This document shows positions 20,576 through 32,362 of a stretch of DNA of 64,000 bases, piece after piece (within the stretch, counting starts at the first letter, position 1; every line of letters starts with the position of its first letter). The stretch lies in NCBI GenBank assembly GCA_022496185.1, contig WTXG01000206.1, forward strand, positions 1-64,000, in the 5' to 3' direction. Origin of the DNA: Multifurca ochricompacta. Its lineage: Eukaryota; Basidiomycota; Agaricomycetes; Russulales; Russulaceae. A program made the translations under genes and the position numbers. The notes under the pieces are model-generated. The model searched no databases, had not been told where the DNA came from, and worked only from the letters and a program-made list of their open reading frames with translations.

Positions 20576-21165
20576 TGTTACGACCAGGGCCTAGCACCCC
20601 ACTTTTCTTCACAATCCCGAACGCAGACCCTTCCCTTCCTCCGACCCTTCACTTCCTGATCACGTCTCAATCCTGGGATCCCTCATGTGCCCTACTCCCT
20701 TCTCCGTGACTGCTAGTTGTACATGTTGACATGTTGTTTGCATTTGCTTATGTTCTCCTTTATCTCTTATCTCCTTATCTCTAAGACCGGACACTTACTT
20801 AATTCCCTATCAGAAGCCAGGCTTTATGCCATCCGCTTTCGTATATTCGGGCCCACATGACTCCTTGATATCTTATCTTTAGATGCTCACTCGATTACGT
20901 ATATAAGCCCACTGTAACTACATTGTAGACTTCAGACTCGACTTATTGAATACATCGGTGTTTGTCTTCAGGACTTCCCCTTGAAACCTCTGACTCGATC
21001 CTCTCAGTGCTTTTGGCACTTTCTACTCAACATCGTCACTAGGGAACAGCCCCTTTGACTTTGACTCATCCATTCGAACTCCAAGAGGTCTTATTGGCCT
21101 CTTATCTGAACACGTACCAAAGCTGTCGCACAAGTCGTGCGGAATGTCTCACACCAGACATAACA
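20576..21165 (+). repeat. 5' LTR of element G
   Basis: Starts TGTTACGACC and ends ACATAACA, with TATATAAG and the self-primer 11-mer AGACTCGACTT. It is followed by TC and the PBS AAGTCGAGTCT at 21168-21178. The 3' LTR copy of the primer is mutated (GACTCAACTT). Confidence 0.92.
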
Positions 21166-21184
21166 TCAAGTCGAGTCTCTCACA

Positions 21185-21635
21185 GTGGCTTCTAGCCGCA
21201 GTCAGACCCTCTTCCGGGAAGAACTTATTGAACACAGAGACGAGCATAATCTTTCACAGCAAGTACTTGGCTCTGCCACCTGGAAAGACTTTGAGTCCGA
21301 GTTTGGATACTACGTCTATCACGACGGAAGATACCAACCGGTAGAATACGACGACGAAAAGAGAGTTTGGTATCGCATCCGATACTTGGACAGCCGACAC
21401 TCTTGGGTCACTACAGGACCTGCCCCACCCGAATTTGGACTAGGCCCGTGGAGAGAAAATCCCCCGGCCATTGTCACGGACTCCGAACCAGAGGAGTACG
21501 TAGAAGAACCTAGTGAAGAAGAAGCACCGGCATTAGCAGCGACTACGTTTCCGGTTGCACCCGCAGTTGTCACGTTCAGAGCCCCTGCTTTGACAACTCC
21601 CCAGATATCGATACAATCCACAGAAACTGTCACCC
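21185..21635 (+). pseudogene. gag of element G, upstream module
   Basis: Open from GTG GCT TCT (21185) through KDFESEFGYYVYHDGRYQPVEYDDEKRVWYR and an acidic stretch to solo LTR K. The position of the initiator ATG in B holds GTG here, in H and in L. Conserved in both main families as a Tyr/Trp-rich module. Confidence 0.75.
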
Positions 21636-22269
21636 TGTCACAGCAAGGTGTGGTGCTGTGTCGAAGTTCGAGGTTTGAGGTCGTCCGTTAAGGCTACAAG
21701 AGCCTCCTATCAAGTCAAGATTCCAAGCTGGATCAAGTTGTGCCGATCAAAGGGGCACGCGCACGAGGCGAAGTCGAGCAGTGACACTAAGTCCTGCTGC
21801 AAGTTTCGAGGGGTCGAAGTTCCTTCAAGGCGCGGCTTAAAGGTTTCAAGTGGAAGATGTTCTCAGTCAAGTAATGTGAGTCCCAGTACACCTGTATTGC
21901 TACAGAAGAACAGACTTAACGTCCTGTCCTTTCTACTAGGGTCTTTATATACATGCATGCTGGTAGGGAGACTATTCTGGTAGTTACTAGAGCTTTCACT
22001 AGACAGTCTAATGGTTGTACAGTAGAATGTCCCAGAATGATATAGATGGTGGAGGGGTTACGCCCTCTACTACTGATCAGTAAGCAGATGAGTAAGATCC
22101 TCAGTAAGCAATCAGTCAGCAGTGTAAATGATAAGTCATAAGTCCTTTATCAGCACATCATGTGGTAAGAGTCGCATATGGAAAGAAAAGAAAAGAAAAA
22201 ACAAAGGAGAAAAGCAAAAAGACAAGTCACATGTCCTTGACCCTTGTACCAGCCTAGGGAACCGTCACA
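21636..22269 (-). repeat. Solo LTR K, TGTGAC family
   Basis: 634 bp between perfect CACCC duplications (21631-21635 and 22270-22274). The minus strand reads TGTGACGG...GCTGTGACA, and AGAACAGACTT on the plus strand (the self-primer complement) is present near 21905. The empty site is visible in H at about 33415. A solo LTR arises by recombination between the two LTRs of an element. Confidence 0.88.
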
Positions 22270-23332
22270 CACCCCATCTCATCCACCCATGTCCACCATC
22301 GCTGCCCAACTTCCAGACCCCGCCCCACCAGCCCCGGTGGCACCACCAAACATTCCCCCCCCCTCCGGGTGTCTGTCTGGAGTGTTGCCCCAAACATTTA
22401 CCGGGGACCGTTCACAAAGCAAGAAGTTTATGTTGGAGTTCACAACATTCAAAAACTTCAATCATGACGTCCCACAGATTGTCAACCCATTCCAACGAGC
22501 CAATCTGTTTCTTTCCCTGATCCGAGGGGATGCAGTGGATGATTGGACAATGGAGCAACTGGAGTGGCTCAATGAGCAGGTTGAAAGCGGGCGTCGAACC
22601 ACAAGCAAAGGTCTTTGGGAGACCATAGCAGAAAGGTTCAAGGACACCTTCACAGACGGACAGGCCAAGCAGAAAGCAGCCCGAGAACTGAAATCCCTCA
22701 GAATGGAGAAGGGAGAACTTGACGCATACATTGCCAAGTTCAGAAGTCTAGCCAACAGGGCCGGCTATGACACCGACGAAGAGGCAACATTAGACCTCTT
22801 TTTGCAGGGTTTGCCCAACCCCTAGTCAAAAATATCATCCAATTTCATCACCCTCATGACTGGGATACTTGGGTTGATGCTGCTCGGAGGCAGCAACAAG
22901 ACTACCTCGACTTCCAGACAAGGTTTGGAGTTGACACTAAGAAAGGAAAAACCCGAGACCAGTGGAAGGCAGCGTTCGGAGTCAAGCCCATGCTGCATGG
23001 CCAGAAGGATCCAAACGCTATGGATACCTCTGCAGATCGGGCCCGAGCTCGGGCAGCACTTACGGAGGACGAGCGGCAGACGTTGATGAAGGAAGGGCGC
23101 TGCTTCTGTTGTAGAGCACTGGGACATATGTCCCGGGACTGTCCCAAGAAGGGAGTATGAGTCGCCGTCACCACTGTGGTGCCAGAACATCCCGTCCAGA
23201 ATAACCCTCCCGTTGTGGACAAGCGGTCGAAAGAGGAGAAAGCCCAGGATATATGGGCCAATATGATGAAGGAGAGCGAGGAAGTGCGCACCATACTGGT
23301 AGAAAAGGCGTTTGCAAAAAAGGATTTTTGTT
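22270..23332 (+). pseudogene. gag of element G, capsid and nucleocapsid
   Basis: MSTIAAQLPDPAPP begins at 22290. The capsid follows (VLPQTFTGDRSQSKKFMLEFTTFKNF, WETIAERFKDTFTDGQAKQ). A 1-nt shift near 22822 separates GLPNP from LVKNIIQFHHP. The CCHC knuckle CFCCRALGHMSRDC is at about 23100-23140, and a TGA at 23158-23160 lies just behind it. The frame ends after KKDF at the GGATTTTT site (23322-23329). Confidence 0.82.
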
Positions 23333-26300
23333 AGGCTCAAACCCATCAGCCTGGGCATGAGCACTCCATGTTACCTCTGTGTATGCTAGTCGATTCAAGT
23401 CATTGAAAATACCAGTCCATTTTGAAACTACACAGAGGACGGCCGATCGAGACATTTTAGTAGACTCCGGAGCCACGGATAATTTTATTCACCCACGACT
23501 AATTAAAACAATGGGTTTGGGATGGCTGGCACTTCCCCAGGAAAAGAACATTTGGAATATTGACGGAACGGCCAATCGCACTGGAAAGATCACTCACTAC
23601 ACGGATCTGAAGGTCCAGGTTGGCGAGACCCTGAAGAACATTCGTTTCCTAATTACGGATCTAGGAGACGAAGATCTTATCCTAGGGTACCCGTGGCTCG
23701 CCGCGTTCGAACCCAAGATCAACTGGGCTGATGCGACAATGGATAAAGAATCATATCCCACTATCATTACGTCAATAGGCTATGACTATGCAGTCAGACA
23801 TCTGACAATAAAAGCCACGAGTACAGAAGAGGAAGACCCAGGTCGCTGTTATGCTACCAAAGCCTCAGAACTAGCCCAAAAGGCAATACAAGGGCAGGCA
23901 GAAAAAACATACAGCGATGTAGTGCCGAGTACCTACCATCGGCATTGGAAGGTGTTTTCTGAAGAAGAATCCCAGTGTTTTCCACCCTCCAGACCATGGG
24001 ACCACGCCATAGACCTACTCCCCGATACGCCAACAGCGATAGATTGCAAAAGTCTATCCGCTGTCCCAGTCCGAGCAGGTGGCACTACGGAGTTCCTTGA
24101 AGAACATTTGGCAAAAGGATATATTCGCCCATCCAAGTCGCAGTACGCCTCACCCTTCTTCTTCATCAAAAAGAAGGATGGCAAGCTGCGACCGGTTCAG
24201 GATTACCGGCGAATCAATGCATACACTGTGAAAAATGCCTACCCCCTGCCGCTCATCTCTGAGCTCATTGACACTATGAGGGATAAGTCCCTCTTCTCAA
24301 AGATGGACGTACAGTGGGGTTATAACAACGTTAGAATCAAGGAAGGTGACCAGTGCAAGGCGGCGTTCAAAACAAACCAAGGGTTGTTCGAACCCAATGT
24401 TATGTTCTTTGGTCTCACGAACTCACCGGCGACATTCCAGTCTATGATGAACCACATCTTCCGCGACCTCATCCTCACGGGAGAAGTAGTGGTCTACATG
24501 GATGACATCCTGGTAGCCACCCCAGATGACTTGGACCACCACCGAAGTCACGTACATCAGGTATTGGATATATTACACGAACATGATCTCTATCTCAAAC
24601 CCGCCAAATGCTCCTTCGAACAACGGAGCATTGAGTACTTAGGGGTCATCTGGAAGGAGGACAAGTGCGCATGGATCCCATTAAAGTACAGGGAATCCAG
24701 GAGTGGCCCGTGCCGACCTGCGTCAAGGATGTCTGATCATTCATCGGATTCTGTAACTTTTACCGACGATTCGTCAAGGGTTTTCAGGCATAGCATGACC
24801 ACTGAATGACCTGCTGAAAAAGGACGTACCATGGCATTGGGATGCCGCACAACGGCAGGCGTTTGAACAGATTAGGGACCTCGTCGGCTCAGAACCAGTA
24901 CTTATCCAACCAGATCTAGGCCACCCCTTTGAAGTAGAAGTGGATGCCTCACGCTTTGCGAATGGGGCAGTATTATACCAGAGAGATGCCGCACAAGTAC
25001 TTCATCCAGTGGCATACTACTCCGAAACCTTCTCCCCCGCTGAAAGGAACTACGACATCTGGGACAGGGAGCTTTTAGCCATAGTCAAGGCGTTGCGACA
25101 CTGGCGACCCTACCTGGCAGGAACCCCTCACAAGACCGTCATCCACACTGATCATTCCAACCTGTTATACTGGAAAGAACCCCATAAAATCAGTCGACGT
25201 GTGGCACGAGAGGTCTTGGAATTGGAAGAATATAACTTCACGCTGAAACACATCGCTGGAAGTCAGAATGCTAGAGCAGATGCATTGTCGCGCAGACCAG
25301 ACATGCATACAGGGGAGGACGACAATAACGACATCACTGTCCTCCCAGAGGAGGTATTTGCCAAGACGGCCATTGTCAGCCTCCATGACATGGACCTTTG
25401 GGCACAAGTTTCTCAGAATATGAACCAAGACCTGTGCCTTTCATGGGCTGACGCTCACAATCTGAAGAAAATCGGCGGTCTTTGGTGGAAGGATGGGGAT
25501 CGACTCGTTGTCACCGGTGGTGACAACATTAAGAGGGGGGTGATCCATTTTCATCACGACCTTCCCTCCGTGGGCCATCCGGGCATCGCCAACACCTACG
25601 CCCTAGCCAAGAGAGACTATTGGTGGCCCAATATGAAAAAGGACATCGAGAGCTACGTACAAGGATGCGCATCATGTCAAGCAAATAAGGTGAACACGCA
25701 CCCGAAAATCCCACCAATGCTCCCCATCACTCCCACTGCATCGACCCCGTTCCAGACCATCGCCATGGATTTCATTGTCAAACTGCCCAAATCACAAGGC
25801 TTCGACACTATCCTTACAATCACAGACCATGACTGCTCCAAAGCGGCCCTCTTCATTCCCTGTAACGAAACTATCACAGCTGAAGGAGTGGTGAAACTAT
25901 ACCTGAACCATGTATACCGTCACTACAGACTCCCTAGAAAGATCATCTCTGACCGAGATACCTGCTTCACATCGGCGTTTGCGAGAGCCTTATGCAAGAC
26001 GCTAGACATCACACAAAACATCTCGACAGCGTACCATCCACAGACAGACGGACAGTCCAAGCGGACAAACCAATGGTTGGAACAGTATCTCCGGTTTTGG
26101 TGCAACGGCAGGCAAGACGACTGGGCAGAGTGGCTGTCAACTGCAGAGTTCGCTCATAACTCATGGCCCAATGGAACGACAAAATCCACCCCTTTCTCCC
26201 TTATCATGGGCTGGACTCCACGCACCACATGGACAGATAAGCCTATCAATGTCCCGTCAGTAACTGAGCGGATAGGCCAATGGGAAGAGCTGCGGCAATC

Positions 26301-26807
26301 AGCCAATGAAAACCTGGTGAAGGCGCAACAGCTGCTGGCAGCACAGCCAAGCACATTCACACCTTATCAGACCAATGACTGGGTATGGCTCGAGGGCAGG
26401 AACATCCACACATCACACCCCTTGGCCAAACTAGCGCCCCGACATCACGGACCCTTCCAGATCACAAGGAAGCTGTCAGATGTATCTTACGAATTGCAGT
26501 TGCCGCCGAAATGGAAGATCCACCCAGTCTTCCATGCCAAGCTTCTGACCCCTTACAAGGAAACCTCCATTCATGGAGAGAACTTCCTGAGACCCCGCCT
26601 GACCTTATCGACAGCGAAGAGGAATGGGAAGTGGAGCGCATTCTAGACTCCAAGCGACAGGGCTGAGGGCACAAGCTGTATTACCTGATCAAGTGGAAAG
26701 GTTTCCCAGACTCTGACAACTCGTGGGAACCAGCTGGGGATATCTCTGCCCCGGACCTGATTGCAGAGTTCCATTTACGACATCCCCAGGCGCCCAAAAA
26801 CAGTTAA
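23330..26807 (+). pseudogene. pol of element G
   Basis: Protease (VDSGATDNFIHPR, about 23460), RT with VVYMDDILVAT (about 24495), then frameshifts at about 24045 and about 24650-24720. RNase H is readable again from 24940. The integrase is complete (HHDLPSVGHP...CASCQ; MDFIVKLP; SDRDTCF; STAYHPQTDGQSK, where K replaces the usual catalytic-region E) and is followed by a chromodomain broken by shifts near 26600-26670. Ends at TAA 26805-26807. Inactive. Confidence 0.85.
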
Positions 26808-26880
26808 AAGAAAGGCAGACTCTCAGATTTTTCCCCAGTACATGCTCCCACAGCAACGTCCTACTACCATTCACTCTATC

Positions 26881-27152
26881 ATGTCCTTCATCACTGCCAA
26901 CGCTGCCATTGACGCTTTCACTGCTACCAATGTAACTGTCGAAAACTTCCCCTCTGCCCATCCTTCTACGCGTCCCTCTTCGCCCATCGACTACGAGGCC
27001 GCCGCAGCCCGAGTAAAGAACCAATCCCCCAACCCAAACGACGACTTTGAACACAGTGAGGAGCCACACCCAAACGACCTATTGGGCATGGAGCTAGATG
27101 ACGAAGTACCCGAATTTCCGTTCATCGCTAACAACCCCAACTCATCTATGTA
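26881..27152 (+). pseudogene. ORF3 of element G, 5' part
   Basis: ATG 26881, MSFITANAAIDAFTATN to NNPNSSMY, interrupted by the Tc1-like foldback. With 28765-29680 it forms 396 codons in one frame. Confidence 0.82.
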
Positions 27153-27482
27153 CAGTAGCCCACAAAACTGTTCCAATGTTTGGCCACCCTGAAGAGATTG
27201 ACCTACCACACAATGAGAATAATTTCCAAAATTAGTAGAAATTAGTAGATGATAGTGTAGCATCTAAGCTTCAATTAGAGCCTATAATAATGTCAATTGG
27301 ATCAATGGTTCATGATATATAAAATGTTTTGTGAGGCATTATCATTGGAACAGTTTTGTGGCCAACATGTGAGATGACAAAACCGGTATCTGGTGGTCAT
27401 GGGAATGCATTGACAGTCATGTGACAATGTTTAATAAGTTGAACACACACCAAATAATCATCAACAACACTTGCTTCTTACC

Positions 27483-27800
27483 ATGCATGCCCTCTCTGCT
27501 GCCAAAAGGACTCACATCATCTCCCTCCTCACTTCAGGCAAATCTGCCCATAAAGTGTCAACTATGACTGGCCATGGCACTATTATCATCTCAAGATGGG
27601 TCATAAATACTGCCCTTACCATCCCAAGTCAAATGGAGGGAGACCAAGGAAGCTGACAGAGAGAAATGCTCAGCATGCTGTTTGCCTTATCTCCTCTGGC
27701 AGGGCAGACACAGATGTGGAAGTGACTAGAGCACTTCAGAAGTTGTTAATGGGTTTGTCTATCAACATAATATGCCCATCCATCCTCCCATCAAGTTTTC
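27483..27800 (+). pseudogene. Tc1-like transposase N-terminal HTH fragment, left arm
   Basis: MHALSAAKRTHIISLLTSGKSAHKVSTMTG, then after a -1 shift near 27600 KYCPYHPKSNGGRPRKLTERNAQHAV and DVEVTRALQ. This is the paired helix-turn-helix DNA-binding region (with a GRPRKL AT-hook-like link) of Tc1-type transposases. The catalytic part is missing, so at most it could bind terminal repeats. Confidence 0.7.
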
Positions 27801-27847
27801 AAGCCATAACTGGCCCCTCCCATATCATACACCCCCATTCCATCATA

Positions 27848-28067
27848 CAGTAACCCACAAAACCATTCCAATGTTTAACCATCCTGAAGAGATTGACCAA
27901 CCACACCATAGGAATAATTTCCAAAATTAGTAGAAATTGGTAGATGATATTGTATCATCTAAGTGTCACTTAGAGCCTATACTGATGTCAATTGGGTCAG
28001 TGGTTCATGATATATAAAATGTTTTGTGTAGCAATGTCATTGAATTGGTTTTGTGGCCTATTGCACT
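27848..28067. repeat. Central 220-bp MITE-like unit of the foldback
   Basis: Starts CAGTAACCCACAAAACCATT and ends in the inverse of CAATAGGCCACAAAACCAAT, so it has its own inverted ends. It aligns along its whole length with the outer terminal unit (27153-27367) at clearly lower identity than the two arms share with each other. Probably the opposite terminal repeat of the ancestral element, trapped at the palindrome centre. Confidence 0.65.
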
Positions 28068-28114
28068 TATGATGGAATGGGGGTGTATGATATGGGAGGG
28101 GCCAGTTATGGCTT

Positions 28115-28432
28115 GAAAACTTGATGGGAGGATGGATGGGCATATTATGTTGATAGACAAACCCATTAACAACTTCTGAAGTGCTCTAGTCACTTCCACA
28201 TCTGTGTCTGCCCTGCCAGAGGAGATAAGGCAAACAGCATGCTGAGCATTTCTCTCTGTCAGCTTCCTTGGTCTCCCTCCATTTGACTTGGGATGGTAAG
28301 GGCAGTATTTATGACCCATCTTGAGATGATAATAGTGCCATGGCCAGTCATAGTTGACACTTTATGGGCAGATTTGCCTGAAGTGAGGAGGGAGATGATG
28401 TGAGTCCTTTTGGCAGCAGAGAGGGCATGCAT
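28115..28432 (-). pseudogene. Tc1-like transposase N-terminal HTH fragment, right arm
   Basis: Mirror copy of the left-arm fragment, with the same frames, the same shift and identical translation. Identity of the two decayed copies points to recent palindrome formation or gene conversion. Confidence 0.7.
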
Positions 28433-28764
28433 GGTAAGAAGCAAGTGTTGTTGATGATTATTTGGTGTGTGTTCAACTTATTAAACATTGTCACATGACT
28501 GTCAATGCATTCCCATGACCACCAGATACCGGTTTTGTCATCTCACATGTTGGCCACAAAACTGTTCCAATGATAATGCCTCACAAAACATTTTATATAT
28601 CATGAACCATTGATCCAATTGACATTATTATAGGCTCTAATTGAAGCTTAGATGCTACACTATCATCTACTAATTTCTACTAATTTTGGAAATTATTCTC
28701 ATTGTGTGGTAGGTCAATCTCTTCAGGGTGGCCAAACATTGGAACAGTTTTGTGGGCTACTGTA

Positions 28765-29680
28765 CTTCCCCCTCGAGATCACCATGGCTGATGGGACGAC
28801 CGCCATCGCCAAATATATATTCTATACCAATGGAGGGATGGACGTCGCGGGCTGTATGAAAAAGGATGGCCCTGTTTATGGTGCCCCAGTCTACTTAGAA
28901 GAAAGGTACACAGGATGTCTACACCATACATTGACCGACGAACAGCTTGGACACCTGGCCGCCGAGGACTCTCACGCCTTTGCAATCGATGAAGTGATGA
29001 GTGATATGCACCTTCCGCGTCTCAAAGCCGAAGTCATGAGACTGCGGAAGAATTTAACACTGCGCACGACACTCAACAAACAGTACAAAGAGCACGCGAA
29101 GATGATGGCCCGGCTCACCAACAGGATGTTCCAAGTTGAACAGGAGCTGGTAGACATTCAGAAGAGACTGGAGATTGGGGATGCATACCAAACTATTGCA
29201 GAAAGGTACGCTGACACATACGCATGACCGCTCCCCCCACGACCACTGGGAGCTGCCCCCCGACTACTGCTGAATCGGTTTGAGATGCCGCGGATGCATG
29301 AGAACCCCCAGGGTGAGACATGCTGGCGATGTGATAGTAAGTATCACATTAGCTGGAACTGCCCGCTCAACCGCAAATGGTGCCATCACTGCCGGAGTAA
29401 TCTGCACTGGAGCCGCTTCTGTATTTTCCGTCACGTGGGCGTCGCCCCGACTATCGTCAACCCCTCGGGGTGGTGTGGCAAATGTCTGCGTCACAATGCA
29501 GGACATCGCGAACTCGATTGCCCAGTCTACGACTCGTGTCGGCAATGTGGGCAACGCGGCCCATATGGTTTCTTGCGCATGCATCAATGTGCGGCGGACA
29601 ACACTTACACCACCGACGATCGAAATCTGGCAGATGACTATGTAGACTTGGTGCAGGACGATGATGGTGCGCATTTCTAG
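28765..29680 (+). pseudogene. ORF3 of element G, 3' part with zinc knuckles
   Basis: Resumes FPLEITMADGTTAIAKYIFYTNGGMDVAGC, then the helical region and EIGDAYQTIAERYADTYA, a TGA at 29225-29227 (CGA in L), then knuckles CWRC...HISWNC, CHHC...HWSRFC, CGKC...HRELDC and CRQC...HQC. Ends GAHF. Confidence 0.82.
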
Positions 29681-29711
29681 CTGGGTCAGCTTGAACCAGA
29701 AGGGAGGGTGA

Positions 29712-30301
29712 TGTTACGACCAGGGCCTAGCACCCCACTTTTCTTCACAATCCCGAACGCAGACCCTTCCCTTCCTCCGACCCTTCACTTCCTGATCACG
29801 TCTCAATCCTGGGATCCCTCACGTGCCCTACTCCCTTCTCCGTGACTGCTAGTTGTACATGTTGACGTGTTGTTTGCATTTGCTTATGTTCTCCTTTATC
29901 TCTTATCTCCTTATCTCTAAGACCGGACACTTACTTAATTCCCTATCAGAAGCCAGGCTTTACGCCATCCGCTTTCATATATTCGGGCCCACATGACTCC
30001 TTGATATCTTATCTTTAGACGCTCACTCGATTACGTATATAAGCCCACTGTAACTACATTGTAGACTTCAGACTCAACTTATTGAATACATCGGTGTTTG
30101 TCTTCAGGACTTCCCCTTGAAACCTCTGACTCGATCCTCTCAGTGCTTTTGGCACTTTCTACTCAACATCGTCACTAGGGAACAGCCCCTTTGACTTTGA
30201 CTCATCCATTCGAACTCCAAGAGGTCTTATTGGCCTCTTATCTGAACACGTACCAAAGCTGTCGCACAAGTCGTGCGGAACGTCTCACACCGGACGTAAC
30301 A
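29712..30301 (+). repeat. 3' LTR of element G
   Basis: 590 bp, paired with 20576-21165. It is preceded by the purine tract AGAAGGGAGGGTGA and followed by CCGTT. Confidence 0.92.
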
Positions 30302-31348
30302 CCGTTCCAATATATTGCTATGGATCTGATCACGGATCTCCCGTCGGCTGGGAAATATGACGCAGTACTCACAATCGTAGATCAAGGATGTTCTAAAGCC
30401 GCCAAATATATACCCTGCTCCAAAGATATCACAGGCGAGGGAGTTGCGACCCTTTATTATCGTCACCTTTTTCCATTCTTTGGAATCCCACAACGCATCA
30501 TCTCCGATCGAGATCCGCGGTTCACATCTCATTTCTCGCGTGCATTAGCAAGAGTTCTTCAGATCCAACAAAACTTGTCGACTGCATTCCACCCCCAGAC
30601 AGATGGCTCAAGTGAACGTATGAACCTCTGGCTTGAACAGTACTTGCGACTCTGGATAAGCAATGATCAGTATCGTTGGCCCGAATACTTACCGCTAGCT
30701 GAATATGTTCACAATTCCTGGCCACACGATAAAACGAAGCTCTCCCCACACACACTAATTCATGGTATACAGTTTGACTGGAAGGCCGAGGCTGTGGAAA
30801 CTGACGTTCCGCAGGTCAACGAGCGCCTACGCGATCTAAGCGACACGCGATCTTGAGCGGAGGACGCGTTTAGAAAGACCACAGATCAATCGGACCGGCC
30901 GCGTCTCGAGATTGGTTCCCAGGTCTGGCTTGAAGGGAAGAATCTCAAGACGCATTTCCCCTCCTCAAAATTGGCCCCTCGACGATATGGCCCTTTTACT
31001 ATCCTGGCTTGTATCTCCCCTGTTGCCTATCGCTTAGCCTTGCCACACCATATGAAAATCCATAACGTGTTCCATATCAATCTCTTATCGCCTTATCAAG
31101 AGACAGATGCTCACGGCCCGAATTACACACGACCGCCCCCTGATCTTATCAATCAAGAAGAAGAATATGAGATAGATGCGATCTTAAATCATCGCACTTA
31201 TGGACGTGCACAGAAGCTTCAATACCTGGTTAGCTGGAAAGGTTATCCAGCCAGTGATAACTCTTGGGTTGACGAAGAGGATTGTCATGCACCGGACTTA
31301 ATTGAATCTTATCTCAGTTCACTATCCCGGCGCCAGGGTCAGCGCTAG
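30302..31348 (+). pseudogene. pol of element D, integrase core and chromodomain
   Basis: Joins VPATTGPF at 20575 to QYIAMDLITDLPSAGKYDAV. DDE residues are present (MDLITDLP, SDRDPRF, FHPQTDGSSERMN). A TGA at 30854 replaces Arg in DTRS-R-AED. Then the GPF module and chromodomain (EYEIDAILNHRTYGRAQKLQYLVSWKGYPASDNSWV). Ends RRQGQR, TAG at 31346-31348. Confidence 0.88.
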
Positions 31349-31951
31349 TCCTAAGAGGGGGGTATTTCTGATAATTCAGACAAATTTGACGATTAATGAC
31401 CCAATTTTCCTTACTTTCATTCACATCAATCACCCTGATCCAATGTCTATTTCTCGCCGATCCCCCGCCCTAAGCATACGCGCGGCGCAAACCCAATCCT
31501 TAACCGCTTCCGCTTCCAGAACAACAAGCTTCTTCGATGCAGATCAAAATCCATATCCCTAATAAGCTCAGCCCTAGACGATCTTCGCGATCCTACAACC
31601 CAGACAGAGGTCAACACTGTGCTACCAGACTAATGCCTTGCAACAGCAGGCGGACCAAACTACCCGCGATATTCACACTTACGCGATCTGCGCGTCATCT
31701 AGACGTGATGTATACCACCCTACAATCCTTTCTCCTACTTACCATATGCCTATTCCCGAGACCACCCATGCACCCAGAACCGACAATCCACTATGCCCCT
31801 TGTTCGGAATTAAGGGCAGTCCTCCAGGCGGAAGAGGGTTGACAGTCCACAACGCCACGTTGCCGCTGCGACCTCCGGATTCCTCCCTTGCATTTATGGC
31901 CTTACCAGATGACTAAGCTTGGGGCCAAGCTAGACCATACAGAGGGAGTGA
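31349..31951 (+). pseudogene. Vestigial ORF3 region of element D
   Basis: Starts with the internal purine tract (31353-31362). An ATG at 31443 (MSISRRS) leads into scraps matching E's ORF3 at RGANPIL and ALDDLRDP, but the central core is deleted and the frame is full of stops. Q has the same deleted form at 47615-48058, so this state is older than either insertion. Confidence 0.7.
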
Positions 31952-32362
31952 TGTGACGATTCTGATTCACGTTTGATACCTGTTCCAATCTCTGCCTTCA
32001 AGTCTTGTGACAAGAGCTGTGACGGTTTGGATGTGACGGTCTGTGACGTGTTTGTGACAAATTTCCGTTGGTAACACTTATGATCTGATCCCTTGATTGC
32101 ACCATATGGTTTCTCTGCAGTGGGTGCAACCCCTCTCACTTTTGTTCTATCTCAGTTCAGGGCATAACCCCTGGCACATGTGGACACTTACTGGAACATT
32201 CTGATTAACTTACATTTACTGATGTGCCTATCTCAAGATGTATTTAAACTGCTACATTACAGAGACAGACCTTAAGTCTGTTCTCTTGTATTCAATACAG
32301 GTCTACTATTCTTCACCAGAAATCCTCTTGAACTTCCTAAGCTGCGACTTAGGAAGCCCTCT
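31952..32362 (+). repeat. 3' LTR of element D, left part
   Basis: Matches 7573-7983 with two CpG-type differences, then is cut by H after CCTCT. It continues at 40446. Confidence 0.92.

Larger units (their letters stand above)
27153..28762. mobile_element. Tc1/mariner-like foldback element, 1,610 bp
   Basis: Flanked by TA (27151-27152 and 28763-28764), with ends CAGTAGCCCACAAAACTG on both strands. The two arms, 27153-27847 and 28068-28762, are mirror images about 27957.5 with no length difference over 695 bp. Each arm carries the same N-terminal transposase fragment, and no DDE/D catalytic domain exists. The centre is a 220-bp unit resembling the element's own terminal repeat. It is a non-autonomous element. 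The intact ORF3 of L and H at this point gives the empty site. Confidence 0.9.
20576..30301 (+). mobile_element. Element G: TGTTAC-family Gypsy chromovirus inside D
   Basis: 590-bp LTRs (20576-21165 and 29712-30301), with target duplication CCATT/CCGTT (one mismatch). It contains gag, pol and ORF3, and was itself hit by solo LTR K in gag and by a Tc1/mariner foldback in ORF3. Nine LTR-LTR differences were counted, all CpG versus TpG or CpA. Frameshifts in gag and pol make it inactive. Confidence 0.9.

Noticed and set aside
27153..28762. Foldback as a pure assembly error
   Set aside because: It has correct TA duplications and restores the ORF3 reading frame when removed. The centre holds a distinct unit rather than a bare turn. 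Read-level confirmation is still needed.
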